DNA from: CALAED01 sp937891035
GTDB lineage: Bacteria > Actinomycetota > Actinomycetes > Streptosporangiales > Streptosporangiaceae
Assembly (NCBI GenBank): GCA_035642125.1
Contig: DASQSZ010000446.1
Coordinates: forward strand, 1 to 5,399
DNA: 5,399 bases
Direction of reading: 5' to 3'
Part shown: piece by piece, positions 3,956 through 5,399 of the stretch
Numbering within the stretch: position 1 is the stretch's first letter
Layout of the letters: each line of letters opens with the position of its first letter
Notes under the pieces: model-generated
Told to the model about the DNA's origin: nothing
The model's input: the letters and a program-made list of their open reading frames with translations, nothing else
Databases searched by the model: none
Made by a program: the position numbers and the translations under genes

Positions 3956-5396
3956 CGCCGAGGCGGAGGGCCAGCGCGGGGCACATCGCGACGGCATGGC
4001 GGGCGTCCTCTTCGAGCCATTCGGGCACCGGCGTGTCGGAGATGACGGGGAACCCGTCGCCGTCGAGCCTGAGCAAGTCCGGGACGACGAGCGAGCACAC
4101 GCCATGTCCATCGCAGCGCGACCAATCGACCGTAAGGTGCAACTGGGACTGCCGGCCAGGCAGCGGCAGCACGCCCTGGACCTGGCGGCCGCAGGTGCCG
4201 TTGGTGAGGTGGGCCTCGATATCGTCGGCGAACACCTCGAGCGACGACTGGACGAACCGCATCGTCCCGTCCGGGTGATGACAGGCACCGCGCCCGCGCA
4301 CCCGCTGGCCGCCGCGCCGGACGGCCATGAGCGTCTCTTCGCCGGTCCGGCCCTCTAGCAGTTCGGCCACCGAGCGGGCGATGGCGGGCAGGCCGAGGAA
4401 GCACGGCCCGCACTGGCCGGCCGACTCCTCCCCCAGGTAGGTCGCGACCGCGCTGACCTCACCGAGCGGACAGGTGTTGGTGGGCAACGGGACGACGATT
4501 CCCGCGCCCAGCGTGGCGCCGAACGCCTTCATGCCCTCCCGGGACACCGGGGCCGCCGCGGCGGCCTCCGCGGACAGCCACGCGCCGTGGTAGCCGCCGA
4601 CCAGGACTCCCTGGCCGATGCCGACGCCGCAGCGCTTGAGCACCTCGGCCAGCGGCACGCCGGTCGGCACCTCGACGACCATCGAGCCTGAGATGGTCAG
4701 CAGGACGGTGCCCGGCTCCTTCTCGGTCCCGAGCTGCCGGTAGCCCTCGGGGCCGAGCCTGGCCAGCAGCGCCAGTTGCGCGTAGGTCTCGGCGTTGCTG
4801 AGCAACGTGGGCAGCCCGTCGACGCCGCTTTCAGCGGCGCGTACCTTGCGGCCAGGCGGGATCGGGGTCTCGCCGTTGACGCCGCGGACCAGCGCGCCGC
4901 CCTCGCCGGTGACGAACGCCTCGGGCAGCCGGACGATCCGGATCGTGCCGCGGACGTCGAGCTCCTCGATGGCCTCCTTGAGCGACTGTTCGGCCGGGCC
5001 GCCTTCGATCACCCCGAAGATGACCTCCTGAGCGCGCAGCGCGGTCGCGGCGATCATGGCGCCGTCCACCACCAGGTGCGGTGTCCTGGTGAGCAGCATC
5101 TTGTCCTTGAAGCTGGCCGGCTCACCCTCGGTGCCGTTGACGAGCACGATGGTGCGGGCGCCGCGGCTATCGGCCGACCGCGCGACCGCGCGCAGCTTCT
5201 TCGCGAACGGGAACGCCGCGCCGCCCCGGCCGCGCAGGTCGACGGCCTCGGCGATGGCGACGAGCTGGCTGAACGACAGGTACGGCGACCGCCCATGGAT
5301 GCGGCGGTGCCCTTCCCTGTTGAGCCGGGCGAACCGGTCGAGCCCCTTGGTGAGGCGCGACGGCCCAAGCGCCGTGCCATGCGGCACGTCCACCAT
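3945..5396 (-). CDS. NuoF-like NADH dehydrogenase flavoprotein fused to a CxxHxxC...CP ferredoxin
   Basis: Predicted soluble electron-transfer protein, 483 aa from ATG at 5396. Homology to the complex I NADH-binding subunit (NuoF/HoxF) implies that NADH would reduce FMN, an Fe-S cluster and then the attached ferredoxin. Seen: FMN/NADH region RGRGGAAFPFAKK (55-67) and NGTEGEPASFKDK (88-99); GEGGALVRG (164-172); an SLBB segment around 235-275; and the cluster region ESAGQCGPC (324-332) with Cys372 forty residues on. In NuoF the pattern is ESCGxCxPC, so the first of four ligands is Ala326 here. A ferredoxin follows (about 420-480) with C428-x2-H431-x2-C434 and C472-Pro, the pattern of actinobacterial [3Fe-4S] ferredoxins that often serve P450s. 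No NuoE partner is visible. No Shine-Dalgarno can be seen because only three bases remain upstream, so the true start may be outside. Its product could serve a P450 or a membrane reductase; this is inference. Confidence 0.87.
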   Translation of the reverse strand: MVDVPHGTALGPSRLTKGLDRFARLNREGHRRIHGRSPYLSFSQLVAIAEAVDLRGRGGAAFPFAKKLRAVARSADSRGARTIVLVNGTEGEPASFKDKMLLTRTPHLVVDGAMIAATALRAQEVIFGVIEGGPAEQSLKEAIEELDVRGTIRIVRLPEAFVTGEGGALVRGVNGETPIPPGRKVRAAESGVDGLPTLLSNAETYAQLALLARLGPEGYRQLGTEKEPGTVLLTISGSMVVEVPTGVPLAEVLKRCGVGIGQGVLVGGYHGAWLSAEAAAAAPVSREGMKAFGATLGAGIVVPLPTNTCPLGEVSAVATYLGEESAGQCGPCFLGLPAIARSVAELLEGRTGEETLMAVRRGGQRVRGRGACHHPDGTMRFVQSSLEVFADDIEAHLTNGTCGRQVQGVLPLPGRQSQLHLTVDWSRCDGHGVCSLVVPDLLRLDGDGFPVISDTPVPEWLEEDARHAVAMCPALALRLGVKA

Positions 5397-5399
5397 GGT

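Noticed and set aside
3802..4278. Plus-strand open frames in the repeat region and over the end of the NuoF-ferredoxin gene
   Set aside because: They begin inside the tandem repeats and continue antisense to the ferredoxin domain; the composition is repetitive Arg/Ser/Pro with no motif or ribosome binding site.

Overview
The window is GC-rich, with strong G/C preference at third codon positions, mostly short intergenic gaps and at least one gene start with no Shine-Dalgarno sequence. Together with the protein styles (a CxxHxxC...CP [3Fe-4S] ferredoxin domain, an Ala/Pro/Thr-linker lipoprotein, a GQDPYP-type uracil-DNA glycosylase and a type II thioesterase), this points to a filamentous actinomycete. 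Streptosporangiales or a relative is my guess, but the sequence alone does not fix the order.

Layout from left to right. (1) At 1-760, minus strand, is the N-terminal two thirds of an LhgO-type L-2-hydroxyglutarate oxidase, cut by the left edge. (2) Divergent from it, separated by only 22 bp, is a complete type II thioesterase of the NRPS/PKS editing kind (783-1535). The two start codons are placed symmetrically around a CCCTAGGG palindrome that can supply a -10 element to each strand. (3) A secreted lipoprotein of unknown function follows (1614-2330, plus). (4) A 113 bp convergent gap holds 11-bp and 10-bp tandem repeats. (5) ung, a family 1 uracil-DNA glycosylase, lies at 2444-3121 on the minus strand. 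(6) A 169 bp divergent gap carries a possibly structured leader. (7) A two-CBS-domain nucleotide sensor lies at 3291-3722, plus strand. (8) A repeat- and hairpin-rich convergent gap (3723-3944) follows. (9) A large NuoF-like flavoprotein fused to a C-terminal CxxHxxC...CP ferredoxin lies at 3945 to about 5396, minus strand. Its start sits at the right edge and may lie outside.

The genes do not form one obvious pathway. The arrangement (divergent, tandem, convergent, divergent, convergent) gives mostly single-gene transcription units: metabolite repair (LhgO), natural-product thioester clearing (TEII), an envelope lipoprotein, DNA repair (ung), energy or adenylate sensing (CBS) and NADH-linked electron transfer (NuoF-Fd). 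I see no evidence of a new defence or mobile system. No transposase, integrase, CRISPR array, tRNA or rRNA is visible. The most interesting points are the NuoF-ferredoxin fusion with an incomplete N3-type cysteine set, the symmetric promoter between lhgO and the thioesterase gene, and short tandem repeats that reiterate the stop codon just after two minus-strand genes.
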